Below, in pieces: positions 1-11,986 of a stretch of 64,000 bases of DNA (within the stretch, counting starts at the first letter, position 1; every line of letters starts with the position of its first letter). The position numbers and the translations under genes were made by a program. The stretch spans positions 27,396,426-27,460,425 of the forward strand of contig JAQFVV010000001.1 of the NCBI GenBank assembly GCA_028023455.1, given 5' to 3'. Origin of the DNA: Epiperipatus broadwayi (Eukaryota > Onychophora > Udeonychophora > Euonychophora > Peripatidae). The notes under the pieces are model-generated. The model saw only the letters and a program-made list of their open reading frames with translations. It did not search any database and was not told the DNA's origin.

Positions 1-3000
1 AATCTTATATTTTAATGTATATATATATTTTGTAATATATGCACAAAATAATAATAAACTTAAAATTCAAAAAAGTCTTAGAAATCTTATTAAAATCCTA
101 TGATGTTTTCCATACTATGTAAATATGGTAATTAAGCATTGTGTTTAAATTCAAATATATCCTAGTTTATATCATTCAAATTTTTTTATTAATTTTAACA
201 AAATTACAAGTTTTCACATAAAGCATTCCTTAATAAAATATTACAATGTTAATATTTGATTATTTTACAATAATAACAATATTGGTTAATTTTATTGTAT
301 TTCTTAAGACACATTATAGTATTCAAATTATATTTCCATAATGAATTATAGTTTGTATCCTTTAAATTATATTTCCAGGAGATGATTTTTATTATCCAAT
401 ATTATGCAGATCTCTCAAAAGATAAAAGTCTTTGAGCAAATGTTTTATTTATTTAGCCATGCATGTATATAGTAAAACACCAAAATATTATTAAAATATA
501 TAATGAATGAAATTTATGTAGTTTGTTTATTGAGATGCAGATTGAGAGAGTGACCTAACTAATATCAGGGGCTTAAATACCTTTTTCTGATAATGCCACA
601 TTTAGGTCACTATCCTATATTGATTCCTTGGATAACTGAAATTGTTATGACATCCATTATTAAAAATTAAATTCCATTTAATAAAAATTCTGGCGAATAT
701 GTCAGTTTTGATGATTTTAAAATATTTTCTTTGTAATAAAATATTTGCTTTAAAGAATAAAAAAAAGTAAATTCACAAATTAAAATAGATTCTTAAAATC
801 ATATTTTAAAATAAAATGTAAATATTTCTTGCATATTTATCCTTTTAAATATACAGTATTTGATATTTTAAACACGTAATTTAATACTGGTTTAATCATA
901 TAAACATTGAATACATAAACATGCATACACATACACTAAATAATAATTGACAATTTTGTTTGTCTGTATTCCTGAATTATTTGTGAAATATATACAGTAA
1001 ATAAAAATATTAACAAATGAATATATCAGTCTTTCTAAGAATAAAATATCAAATTTTAAATTAATTATATGAAATACTAATAATTTAATAACCATTAGAA
1101 ACCATCTATTAAAAAAAAATTACAAATTACTTATATCATTTTACGCTAATATGTATTGTCAATCATTATTCATTAATAAAGCAAACTATTTTAGTTTATT
1201 TTTAAAAACCAATTGAGAATTAAAATAAAATAAGCTAACAATTTTTATGTTTAGGAATATAGTACTTCCAGGTTTAAATTCAGACCATGATGGTACAATA
1301 TATAATTATAAATAATGACAGGTGTGAATATATATTTAATATATGAGATAGCTATTATAATAATTGATATGTGTTATAACTTTGGCATTCATTATTATTT
1401 ATAATAAAGGGACAGATAATCTTTATTAAGTTGTTTTTGATTATAAAGAAGTTTGTTATGAACAATTTTAACCAATAGGAGAGTTTTTAACATCAATCTA
1501 AATATATATTGTAAGATAATTTTTAAATCTTTATTTTGCAAATTAGAGATTTTTTTACTCATTTTGAAAGTTTATAAACAATATTTAAATGGTAAATATA
1601 TAATAATAAATAATCGCAATAAGCTAAAAAGCATATCAATTGCTATAACAGCAGTTACTATAGAACAATAATCTTAAACATTAGATATATATTGTAATGA
1701 AATGGGGGTATCGAGATTCAAGGAATGGGTGATAGCAAATCTCATCATCACCAAATAATCAATCCAAAATTTAAAATTATTAAAATATAAATATTAAAGC
1801 AAGATACATATTCAAGATATGATATTAAATTAAGAAAGTATTAAGTAATAATGATAATAAATCCAAGTATAATTATTGAAATAAAGATATTAAAGTGAGA
1901 AGATATATATATTAGCAATTTTATGTATTAAAAAGAGAACATGAGATCCTGAGATCTCTGTGAGATCAACCAGCTAGAGATCAGTTAGTTACTCCTTAGA
2001 GCAACTAAATGTATAATTAACAATCAATGAATGTTATCAATAAGTATAAGCAAGTAATACTCAAAATAACTTTTCATTATCATGAATGCTCAATCAAAAT
2101 ACATCAATACAATAAATCAACAGTCCATCTTATGACTGGATTTGAACAATACAAAATATAATTCAACAGTCAATCTGGTGACTGGATTGGAAATGGATCT
2201 TCTGTAGACCAGACTAACTATTGAGCCTTTGCCAGCTTGGGCAATTATTTAAATATAACTTGGATGCAAAGTGCTCATCCATCAGAATACATAATAATTA
2301 GAAACAATAATGCTAGGATATTAAAATATGCTGATCATCATCAATGCTCTGGCCATTTAGTACCATTAATGTACTGGCCAACTATAAACATAATTTTTAA
2401 TAAGACTAAACTAAAATAAAATGTGGTGCATGGACTACCAGGATGATGATTGATCATCACTGGATGCCCAAAATCACTAATATACATCTCCAATTAGATA
2501 ATCAGCCATTATGCATGAATCTAGCTCAGAAGAACACAAGCTCAAGTACTGTTATGGTGACCAAGAGGTGATGCGATACAATTTTTAACAATTGAATATA
2601 AGTTTATTAATAACAATAAATAAGAAATGAAATTAAGGTCTTTAGAAAAAGCTATATACATATCAACTAAGCCTTCTGATTTTGAGTAATATATAATTAA
2701 AAAAAACTATCACATTGTGATTTACATGCTTAATCCAACATTCAAGTTATTACATTGATCGACAATAATTGTTAATGGGTTTACATACAACACATATATA
2801 GATATGTGCACAGGCATACATTTATAGTATACAATGAATACATTTCACTGTGTTGATTAACATAAAAAAATTCAATTTATTACATTGTGATTTATAGATT
2901 TCCTAATGATTTTATATAAAACGCATATGTATTTCAGCACAAACTTGTACATTTCAATTAATTTTTAATAAATTATAAAAAAAAGTAATTAAATTTTACA

Positions 3001-3139
3001 TATATGTTCTATTTGACAAGCATTGTACACACACATACATGTGTGCGCATGTAATTTCCTAACATATTTGACTTGTTACAAAATAAACCTTTCCAGTTGT
3101 CATTTTTAAATGATATAAAATATTGTATAACTAGGTTTA
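1..3139. other. AT-rich non-coding flank
   Basis: No gene was seen. Contents: AT-rich simple sequence, a small imperfect inverted repeat around 549..613 (AGTGACCTAA against TTAGGTCACT), and a pair of 30-bp direct repeats at 2117..2146 and 2163..2192. The stretch 1690-2590 is less AT-rich and repeat-like, but I could not assign it to a family. It may be IDE intron or upstream sequence. Confidence 0.5.
2117..2192. repeat. Short direct repeat pair
   Basis: Two 30-bp copies at 2117..2146 and 2163..2192, both containing CAACAGTC and TGACTGGATT, differ at five positions and are separated by 16 bp. They sit in a moderately complex stretch (about 1950-2590) that may be a fragment of a mobile element. 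Confidence 0.6.
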
Positions 3140-3192
3140 CTTAAACATGATATATGTAAGTAATATTATTTTATAAAGTGCAGACGGTATTG

Positions 3193-3397
3193 AAATTAAA
3201 CGGAGAGAGTGCAAATTTCTCAAGCGCTTATGACTACCAACAGCCAATCAGATCTTAAGCACTGGGACAGAGAATTTAACAAGAAAAGAGTAAATTTAAC
3301 AAGAAAAGAGTAAATTCTCTGTCCCAGTGCTTAAGATCTGATTGGCTGTTGGTAGTCATAAGCGCTTGAGAAATTTGCACTCTCTCAGTTTAATTTA
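3193..3397. repeat. Long near-perfect hairpin (foldback element)
   Basis: The left arm 3193..3278 and right arm 3311..3397 are reverse complements over about 86 bp with a single visible mismatch near the outer end. The spacer of about 32 bp is a tandem duplication of a 20-bp unit (TTTAACAAGAAAAGAGTAAA). The arms contain CAGCCAATCAGATCTTAAGC and its complement. A transcript through it would fold into an uninterrupted 86-bp duplex. The near identity of the arms suggests a recent origin or gene conversion. A diverged relative of one arm lies at 63683..63770. Confidence 0.93.
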
Positions 3398-3409
3398 AAC
3401 ATGATATAA

Positions 3410-6400
3410 CAGTCCGCACAATTCCACCAGATTCGGAAAGGGATAAAGTTACATCTATCTATGGTCGGAATTTGGGTATTTGGGTAGGGTGCTAATGATA
3501 ACATGATAATATGCATAACCAATGATTGCATCTACCTTTAACTGACTACTCTATACTTATTTATTAATTTCAGATACAATTTAGATTAGTTCATCCACCT
3601 CTCACCCCTTTCCTGTTTTGTTGTGCCCTAATATTCGAATCTAGGGAGAATTTGTCCATATAAACACTTACACTTAGCAACTTTTGCACCTTTATATAGG
3701 TTACAACTACCATTATTTTTTCAATTTATTATAAAACTATTATATAAGAGTGGAATAGGTGTTTGTGCATATTAAGACTAATAATGCAAAGTTAATTCAA
3801 TAAATCAGGGACAGGTATAATGTAAACTGTTTAACATTTATTAATGGTGATGAAATGAATTAAAAGTAAAATATTTTAACAATAATAAAAAAAGTGTAAT
3901 TATGCATGTGTCAAATATGAATCTCTAACATTCCATGGTTCCATCCCCTTTTCCCAATGGTAGAAATCCATTATGGCACTCATTACTTACAAGATCATGA
4001 AAGGTAAAAAAGTAAAAAAAAAAAAAATGATTTAAAGTGATCACGACATTAACTATCTAAGTTAAGTATTCATTGACATGTTCATGGTAATATCGTGGTC
4101 CATTCCTGGTTGAAAACAATCTACTTGATTAGGTATCCCAAGCTAAGTCTAAATACATATGATAGGTAAAGGGATTTACACAAGACAAATAAATCATTCA
4201 CATCAAAATAACATATCAATTGTTAATCAACAATAAGAAACAACTTGAACTTTGTAATCTTTCAAATGTCTGTAATTAATCTGAAATAATAGATGAAGCT
4301 CTTACCTCCATTTATATGGATAACTATATGTCAAGTTGCTAGAAATATTTGATGGGCTGGTCTAAACTTTATTTATAATAATAAAAAAAATTACTAAGTT
4401 TAACCATCCTCCCTTTCTTTTCTACCAATATTAAAAATGGAATCTTTTAAAGCATAAACTGTGAAGTTCATGCTTCTGAGTATGGAAATAAAAAAATAAC
4501 AATCAAAAGAAAAATTAAAGAAAATTTTACAGTAATAATCATTTGATGAAAAATTAATGGTTGAATTAAAGTTTACCGAATCATCCTGGTAATAGTCCAT
4601 GATGGTGAGAGTCTTTACCAACATGGTTTAGTTTTCCATATAGCTTTTCTCTGGCAAAGGATTATTCGTTCAGCGATGTCTTCTAGTGTCAACTCTTAAC
4701 TGATCTATCTCTTGATTCTCCTGTTTACGTTTTATGTTGGATGGTGGGCATCTTCTTGGGTGTGATGTCAAAGTAGATAATGGAAGTTTCACACAGTCAT
4801 GTTAGGGAAGAGAGTGGTCAACACTACAGCATGACTATTTTACCCCATATGCATTTCAGAGTATCTTGTAAAATTATTTGTATTCATAAGTCACGATTTA
4901 ATATTGAATAGTTTTTTTTATATATATCAGATAAACTTCTCCATAACTTGCTTTAACTACTAGCAATATTTGCGTTCTTTTTCTGTTGTGGTTCAAAAAT
5001 ATCAAAGTTCTTTCATTCATGATTTTAAAATAATTTAGCTATTATGAAAATTTATACAGATCTACTTAATTTCACTTAATAAACTATTGCTGATAAATTT
5101 GATGTAGTTTTATATTACTATACTTGATCAATAACACTTATAACTTTGAACAACAGTTTCCATTTTCCAGTATTCGAAAATTCCTATTCAGTTAATATTA
5201 GTTTATTATAGCATACACATTATTTTCAAGAAGAAAGAATTTTAAATTGATTTTGTTTTTATACTGACTTTGATTTCCATCGTGCGCTACACTAAAATTT
5301 TCATTTCTTTTAAATCTATGTAGCTGCTTATTGTTATGTTCATTTCATTAATAATAATTTCATTAAAAAAAATAGTAAAGTTATAGTTTTATCTTCATAC
5401 TCAGTTTCCTAATGACTAAACTTGATATTAGGTCATCTCCAAGTTTGTTTAGTTTCAGTTTGCATCACATTTTATTGTTCGGTTTAGAATGTACAACACA
5501 ATATATCTAAGCTTGTCTAATAGTTTACATATATCATTTTCTTTCTATAATACTTTGCTATACTAAATGATTCAGTAAAAATATAATCTATCATGACTCT
5601 CTTTGTTTAAATGTTACTAAATAAATACATCATTATACATATATATGTATGCTTAAAATAGTCAAATAACATCCTCATTATTATTACAAGTTTAATATGT
5701 GGGCTAATCTTGGCTGGAATGATTGAGTTGTAAGTTACCCCTTACAATCTATATAGAATTGCACAGATTATTAACATAAATTTAATTTTGTCAAAAAAAT
5801 AAATGACATTAATTTTTATAATACATAATAACATCTAACATACATGTGTGTATGTATTGAACTGCAGGCACACACTAACATCTACATCATATATTTCATT
5901 TTTGTTACAAAATTAATTTTATATATAATTAATTATTGATTTAACATATAAGTTGTGTGCAGGAATGTATGTGCACATTGATGTTTATATATTTCAATTT
6001 ATCATAATATTTTTTCATAATTAATCCAATATTGAAAGTTTATAAAAAAATGTAAATCATATTATTTAATTATTTGACAGTTCATAATAAAAGTTTCTTA
6101 ACATAAAAAAAAATAAAGTCAATTTTTTTCTGTTTCAGGTACTGTTTTGATTGGTTAATTACTGATGGAATTTTAAATTTAAAATGTCTTTCTTTTCTTT
6201 TTTTTTTAATCTAAAAGATTTTTGAAATCTGTTTTTTCTTTTAAAACCTAAATTTTAGATAATTCTTTCTGTATATAGCTATGATCATCACAGGTCACTC
6301 TTATCTTTAATGTTTTTTAGAATTTAAAATGTAAATTTCAAAATGTCTTTTTGTTTTCTCAATAAATGATTTGTCATTTCAAAAATGAATTATTTAAAAT
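3410..6400. other. Non-coding stretch
   Basis: No gene was recognised. 3410-3720 is richer in G+C than its surroundings and looks like an old repeat. The rest is AT-rich with poly-A and poly-T runs. Open frames here (for example 4400..4624 minus) are short and of biased composition. Confidence 0.5.
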
Positions 6401-6403
6401 AAT

Positions 6404-6790
6404 TCATGTTATATATATATGTGACATGATGCATTTGTCTGTGATTCCTTGCATGTATAAACAGCAGCATACATCTAATGACTTCTTCATTAACTGATGT
6501 GATTTCTTGGTAAGTTTAGTTTTTGGTCCATCAGGAAAGTATTGTCCAGGATTGTTATCATCGAGAGAAGTATAATTTCTGTAATTTGTTGACATGCTAT
6601 GAGCTCCCTTCTTTCTAGAATTGTTCCAGGCAAGCAATTGTCTTATCCACATTTAAGCAGGCTAGTGGATATAGAAATGGGATGGCCTTATGATTCAAAA
6701 CTCCAGCATAGTAAATTAATAGACTGCTGCTTCCTTGCATTCTTATATTTTCATGACAGTTCTCTGTATAATTCTGCTAGCCATCTCTCT
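6404..6790 (-). other. GC-richer island with short minus-strand frames, unknown
   Basis: A patch clearly less AT-rich than its surroundings. On the minus strand an ATG at 6784 opens a frame of 13 codons (MASRIIQRTVMKI), overlapped by other short frames. One of these (6404..6652) contains NNPGQYFPDGPKTKLTKKS. The pieces cannot be read as one protein without frameshifts. It could be a decayed processed pseudogene, a non-coding transcript or chance. No family was recognised. Confidence 0.2.
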
Positions 6791-7401
6791 GGCTAGCTAA
6801 AGCCAATTGCTGCCAACTACAGCAAACTAAACTCCACACTGCTTCTCAAAAATATTAAAATCAAACTGAACTGATATTTTTTTTATCAGTCCTTTTTATA
6901 AGAGTCATCTGAGGTGATAAAAACACTTTAAATTAAAAACATTTTTCAATTAAAAACTGCTCTTTCTTTATCTTGATTAAAATTTTTTTAAATCAAAAGC
7001 TACTTTTAGAATTTCTACTAAATAGAAACTTTTGTTCAATTAATTAAAAATGATTTCAAAATAGATAATAGAAACAAATCATAAAAGATACTTGTTTTCA
7101 AAATCAGAATACAATATTAATTTATTTATCAGACCTTTTTAAATATTTATTTATAACAAAATTTTATTTTAAATTCAGAATTATTTAACCCTTTACTTAT
7201 TTGTTATTATTCCAGGAAATGTAGAAAATATCTACTAAAATTTGTCTGTGTTTATTTCTATTTTTCCTTTACTTTACATATATATGTGCACACACACAAC
7301 TATGTTGCTGTGTCCATATAACCCAGCCAGTTACAACATATACATATATAATATGAGAGTAATAAAAATAAGAATTTTACATACATACATATATATATTT
7401 T

Positions 7402-7712
7402 CATTAAAATCACTCATCACTTAGACAATCCCAATATCAATAACAATCATAACCTATTATTAAGGTAACCTTCTTTTAATAATAAATCTGGAATCTCATC
7501 TTTATTTATAGTCTGACCATAGAGATTGACATTATCATTACAAAGAAGTTTAAATCTCTGTGATCAAGTTACAATCTTTAGTGTATATAAATATAATGGA
7601 TCATAAAGGTCAGATTTCACCATTATTGTTAAAAGGTTGTCTTGACAACAGATTGTGATTGTTTATTGTTATTGATATTGGGATTGTCTAAGAGTTGACT
7701 AATTTTAATGAT
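7402..7712. repeat. Inverted-repeat element (MITE-like), about 310 bp
   Basis: The ends at about 7402..7475 and 7632..7712 are inverted copies. The core CTTAGACAATCCCAATATCA at 7420 is matched by its complement ending at 7692. The similarity continues outward (CATTAAAAT / ATTTTAATG) and inward (AAGGTAACCTT-like against AAGGTTGTCTT). There is no coding capacity. This fits a non-autonomous DNA transposon. Target-site duplications are not clear. Confidence 0.75.
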
Positions 7713-9486
7713 TATTTATAAACCCATTTAGCCTTGAGCATTATTACACTTAATATATACATATTTGGAAATCCTTAGTAAGCATTTTAGATAGAGCTTA
7801 AAAATAGATTCACAAATAAATTCTAAGGATTTATATAGTTTAAATAGTGAAATGAATTTTGGAAGCTACAAGTAAAGTTCTTGATCAAAATATTTAATGT
7901 TCATGTTATGATAAACAGATTAAATTTTCAAAATGAATTGTGCTGAATGAAGAGAATGATATACCAACATTCATTTTTTTGCAATAATGTCCAAAGAACC
8001 ATTGAAGAAGAAAAATGTTTAAAAAACTCCCCCAAAAGAATCTAAATGTAGGAAAATATTACTGCTGGAAAAGTGATTGTAAAAATAGTTCAAAAGTTTT
8101 TTTTTTATTTTTTTGATATGTTTTTTTTTGTGTTGAATTTGACAAAAGGGAAGTGAATTCAGTAAATGTAATTGAAAGCCCAGATATATTTTCTCCTGAT
8201 TTGAAATAGGCAGTTTCATATATGAAAAATAAAAGTAGTTTGGAAAATATGGTTCAATAATAGAAAGGGCCAAAAATGTTGATGAATTGATATTAGCAAT
8301 TGTTTCGAAGATGCTAAACCCCCCCCTAACATTCTCAACAACTAATATGCACTCAAGACTCTTATATTGTATATACAATTTAGTATGCTAATTTAGTATA
8401 CATAAGTTGTACTATATCTAACAAATTAATAAATCTGAATTTTTGATTAATGAATTTATGAAGTTTAATTAAATACATTTTGCAATATATAAAATGGATT
8501 TACCTGTAATTAACATGACCTGTAGTAATGTATTTTCTAATAATAAAACAATTTATAGATTTCTAATTGAAAATTGTTATGAAAGTTAACTGAAAGTACT
8601 TCTTCATTTGATAATAGTTATTTGTAAGATTTTTTAATCCTTTTAATACATTATGTTATTGTTATTCCAATAATCTATAGTGGATATTTTATTTATTCCC
8701 CAATATGCAATTAAATATCCATAAATAGATATTTTTAATTTCACTTTTTAAAATTAAATGTAGGCTGTTAGATTAATTTATTTTTCTTTATAATTATAAT
8801 ACATATATCAACCTAAAGTGTATTGTTTAATAATTATCTATCTATCTCTATATATAGTTTTATAGATTTATGCATTAAATATCATGTTTATATTTATTTA
8901 AACAAACTTGGAGAGATGTAGAACACTAAATACAGTGCACTGTATGTTAGTTCTTTGGTTACTATTCTATATAAAAAAACTGACAAATCATTCTGCAGTA
9001 TTTATCCATTTTAAGAAAACTTCTCATCAATTATCACAAATACTAATTATTGTTCATGCAAATATAGCAACTGTTAGTCTTATATTAATAATACTAAATT
9101 CATCATCTTGATATTAAAATATGAATAATCAATGCACAGTTTTTTATTGTGGTCAAACACTAACCAAGACAGTTATATAAATTCACTCTATTGATAACTC
9201 TTATTTGGTTAAATTGAAATGGGATGATTAAATATTATACAATTGAATATTATTTGCTTTAATATCAATTTGGCTGATTCATTTTTGTTAACAAGATAAT
9301 TGCTTTATTTGGATGGGCAATTGGTGATGCTTTAGATAGCTTATAAGAAAAGTTTTTTGAAATGTATATAAGTATTGAGAAATTAATTTTTTTAAAATAT
9401 AGAATGTGATTGCAGTTTACATCATTCCAAGTTTGTTTACATGTACAAAAGTAAGTTAAACTTAATTATATATATGTTCTTTTTAG
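7713..9486. other. Non-coding stretch before the IDE exon
   Basis: AT-rich sequence with no recognised exon. It contains the longest open frame in the window (8019..8378, minus, 119 codons), which is low-complexity (lysine, phenylalanine and isoleucine runs) and not accepted as a gene. A 21-bp string at 7731..7751 recurs at 19101..19121. Confidence 0.5.
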
Positions 9487-9559
9487 CCAGGGCATTTTTT
9501 GGGGCATTTAATTGGTCACGAAGGTCCAGGAAGTCTTTTGTCAGAACTCAAAGCTAAAG
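9487..9559 (+). CDS. IDE: Insulin-degrading enzyme, internal exon (exosite, first part)
   Basis: Internal exon of insulin-degrading enzyme (insulysin), an M16A zinc metalloprotease that cleaves insulin, glucagon, amyloid-beta and similar peptides inside a closed chamber. The 73 bases read in phase 0 as [18 protein letters not shown] followed by SELKAK, plus one base of the next codon. This is nearly identical to the animal IDE segment around human residues 330-353 (human numbering from memory). The exosite residues His332, His336, Gly339 and Glu341, which hold the substrate N-terminus, are all kept. The zinc site (HxxEH) lies in an exon not seen here. Borders are good: a T-rich tract ending TTTTAG before the exon and AAAG|GTAAAA after it. 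The exon joins in frame to the one at 16203. There are no stops or frameshifts, so I infer a live gene. No earlier IDE exon was recognised in the 9.5 kb upstream. Confidence 0.95.
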
Positions 9560-11922
9560 GTAAAAAAAAAAAACCCATTAGTTTATGTATATATAGTAGA
9601 TATGTATTATGTGTATTTATAATATATATATACACATGCGTAGGTATGCATAAATATCCTGTTCATATAAAAGTTTAATATATATTTTTATATGTAGATA
9701 TATTATTTTAAATTAGAGTAAATTTTGTTTTTGTTAAGTAAATAAAAGTTCTGACTTAAAATATGAAAAAGTATGATACATTAATGAAAAAAAAAATCTT
9801 CACATATAAATGACAGGTATAATAGCTTAATATTAATAGTGAAATAAATATATTAATAAATTTTTATTGGATATAAAAATCACAGTAATTAATAATTTAT
9901 TCAAAAAGAATTAATAATATATGTGGAAGAAATAATCTTAAGTTAAACATTATTTCTTGACCAAAGTAAAACATGTTAAGTGTTTGAACTTGAGTAATTA
10001 GAAAATCTTTTATGAAAGTGAATATAACAAAATTCTCATAGTAAAAAAAATAATTATGAGAATATATAGAAAGAAATATATGTATTTTTAAAAAAAATCA
10101 AAAGAAAGAAAATCTTTATTGATAGGAATACCCAAGTTTTTATCATAAATTTTATTAGATTTTTGGTTTGAATAATAATAAAATAAAAATAATTTATAGT
10201 GAATATTAGGAATCATTAAAATTAAAAAAATGTAAATTTAATTTATCAAAAACTATTGATAAATAGAACATTTATTAGAGGTAAGCGCTTTTAAAGTTTA
10301 AGATGTTTTATTGTTTTTTTTTAAATCTTTTGATTAGGCTATATTTGAAATAGTCATAGACTGCTATTTGCAAAATATTATTTTTAATATATGAATGAGT
10401 TTAATTTAATAGACAAATATATATTCTATATTATTATTGTCTGTGAAATGATGTTTTAGATGTGGAATTGAAAATTCAAAAAAGATTTTTTTCATATTGC
10501 TAAAGATTTATACTTTACTTGACCACTTTTACATATTTTTAAGAAATTGTTTTTAAAAATTGAATAATCCCATATGACATAATTTTTGTAAGTACATCAG
10601 AAAAAAATAATGATTTTATAAAAATAAAGACTCTTGAAAATATCATTTACAATTAATAAAATAAACAAGTGGATTTTTTACCAAATGTCCAATTTGAAAT
10701 TGAATTATTTTTGTCATATTATGAGTTTATATTATTGATTATAAGGATCTATAATGCTTGAAAAAATTGAGAGGAAAGAAAAAGATAATCAGTTGTGGAT
10801 TGGATGAAATCCGCCATCAATAATAATTATAACTGAGAATTATGAAAAACAAATAGATTGTATGTTGTTCTGGAGAAATATCATTCACATGATCGGCAAG
10901 AATCAGTGTTGTCTTGATAGCAACTAATAATATGAGTACCAGATATGCAGTAGAAATTCTATTAAATAGATACATTTTGTAAATAAGACTACTGAAAAAA
11001 TTGCATCAACTTCCCACAAGAATTTCTTAAAAAGTTTTCAATTATTTTTTGCTTCATGCATACATTAAAATTTAATGAAAAAGTGTTCTAGATAATTATT
11101 AAAAATGACCAGATATATTATAAAGTTGAAGTAGCTTTAAATGAAATGTTGGTATCATTTCAACTAAATAGAATAGTATAAAACTTATATTTATTAAATC
11201 TTATCATACAGCTAATAATTTTAATATTTAAAAATAAACCTCAAAATTCTCTTAAATCATTAAAAATAAAATGAGAAATTTAAAAACTTTGTCAAATCAA
11301 AGCATCTTATTTTTTACTTTAAACATTTGCATTAGAAGCAGTATTTATTTTATTTCCTCTTCCATAGCCATCTATCATAAAAGTGAATAATCAATGAATT
11401 CTAGATAGTAGTATTATAACCATATACCCATATTAATTTCTGATTATTGACCCTTTTCTGTGACGAGCATTGATTATGTATTTATGTATATAGCATCATT
11501 CCTATTGTTTTTTTTTTTTTTTGGTACTATTCCAGCTAATAATTTTAAATTAAAAAACACCCTTCAATTTTAAATCCAGACTAACTTACTATTGTAGATA
11601 TATAGATCTAATGTCAGCCCAGCAATTAGTATTTTATAGATCTCATTTTTATTCTAGCTCTCTTTGGAAATGATTTATTATCCAGAGGTTAGCAAATTTT
11701 ATATTAAAAAGAGCACTTCAAATAACAGATTTATGATAAAGAGAATTACTTTGATTCTGAATGATGGGGGAGCTATGAGTTATATTTATTTTGAAATATA
11801 CATATTTTAATAATCTATGAAATTAATTTATAGAGAGGACAAATAAAATAGACAAATAATAAATAGCTGAAATAAGATTGAGTGAATTGCTTTAATATAA
11901 AATATTTAAAACATATTGTGTA

Positions 11923-11986
11923 CAGTAATTATTATCAGAAGGAAAAATAAATATCAGTAATTATTATCAGAAGGAAAAATAAATAT
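11923..11986. repeat. Tandem duplication, 2 x 32 bp
   Basis: Two identical adjacent 32-bp units (CAGTAATTATTATCAGAAGG and the next 12 bases) at 11923..11954 and 11955..11986, inside the IDE intron. The exact identity suggests a young slippage or duplication event, useful as a length-polymorphism marker. Confidence 0.92.

Noticed and set aside
8019-8378. 119-codon open frame on the minus strand, the longest in the window
   Set aside because: Low complexity (Lys-Ile and Phe-Tyr runs), no family similarity, and its length is plausible by chance in AT-rich DNA of this size.
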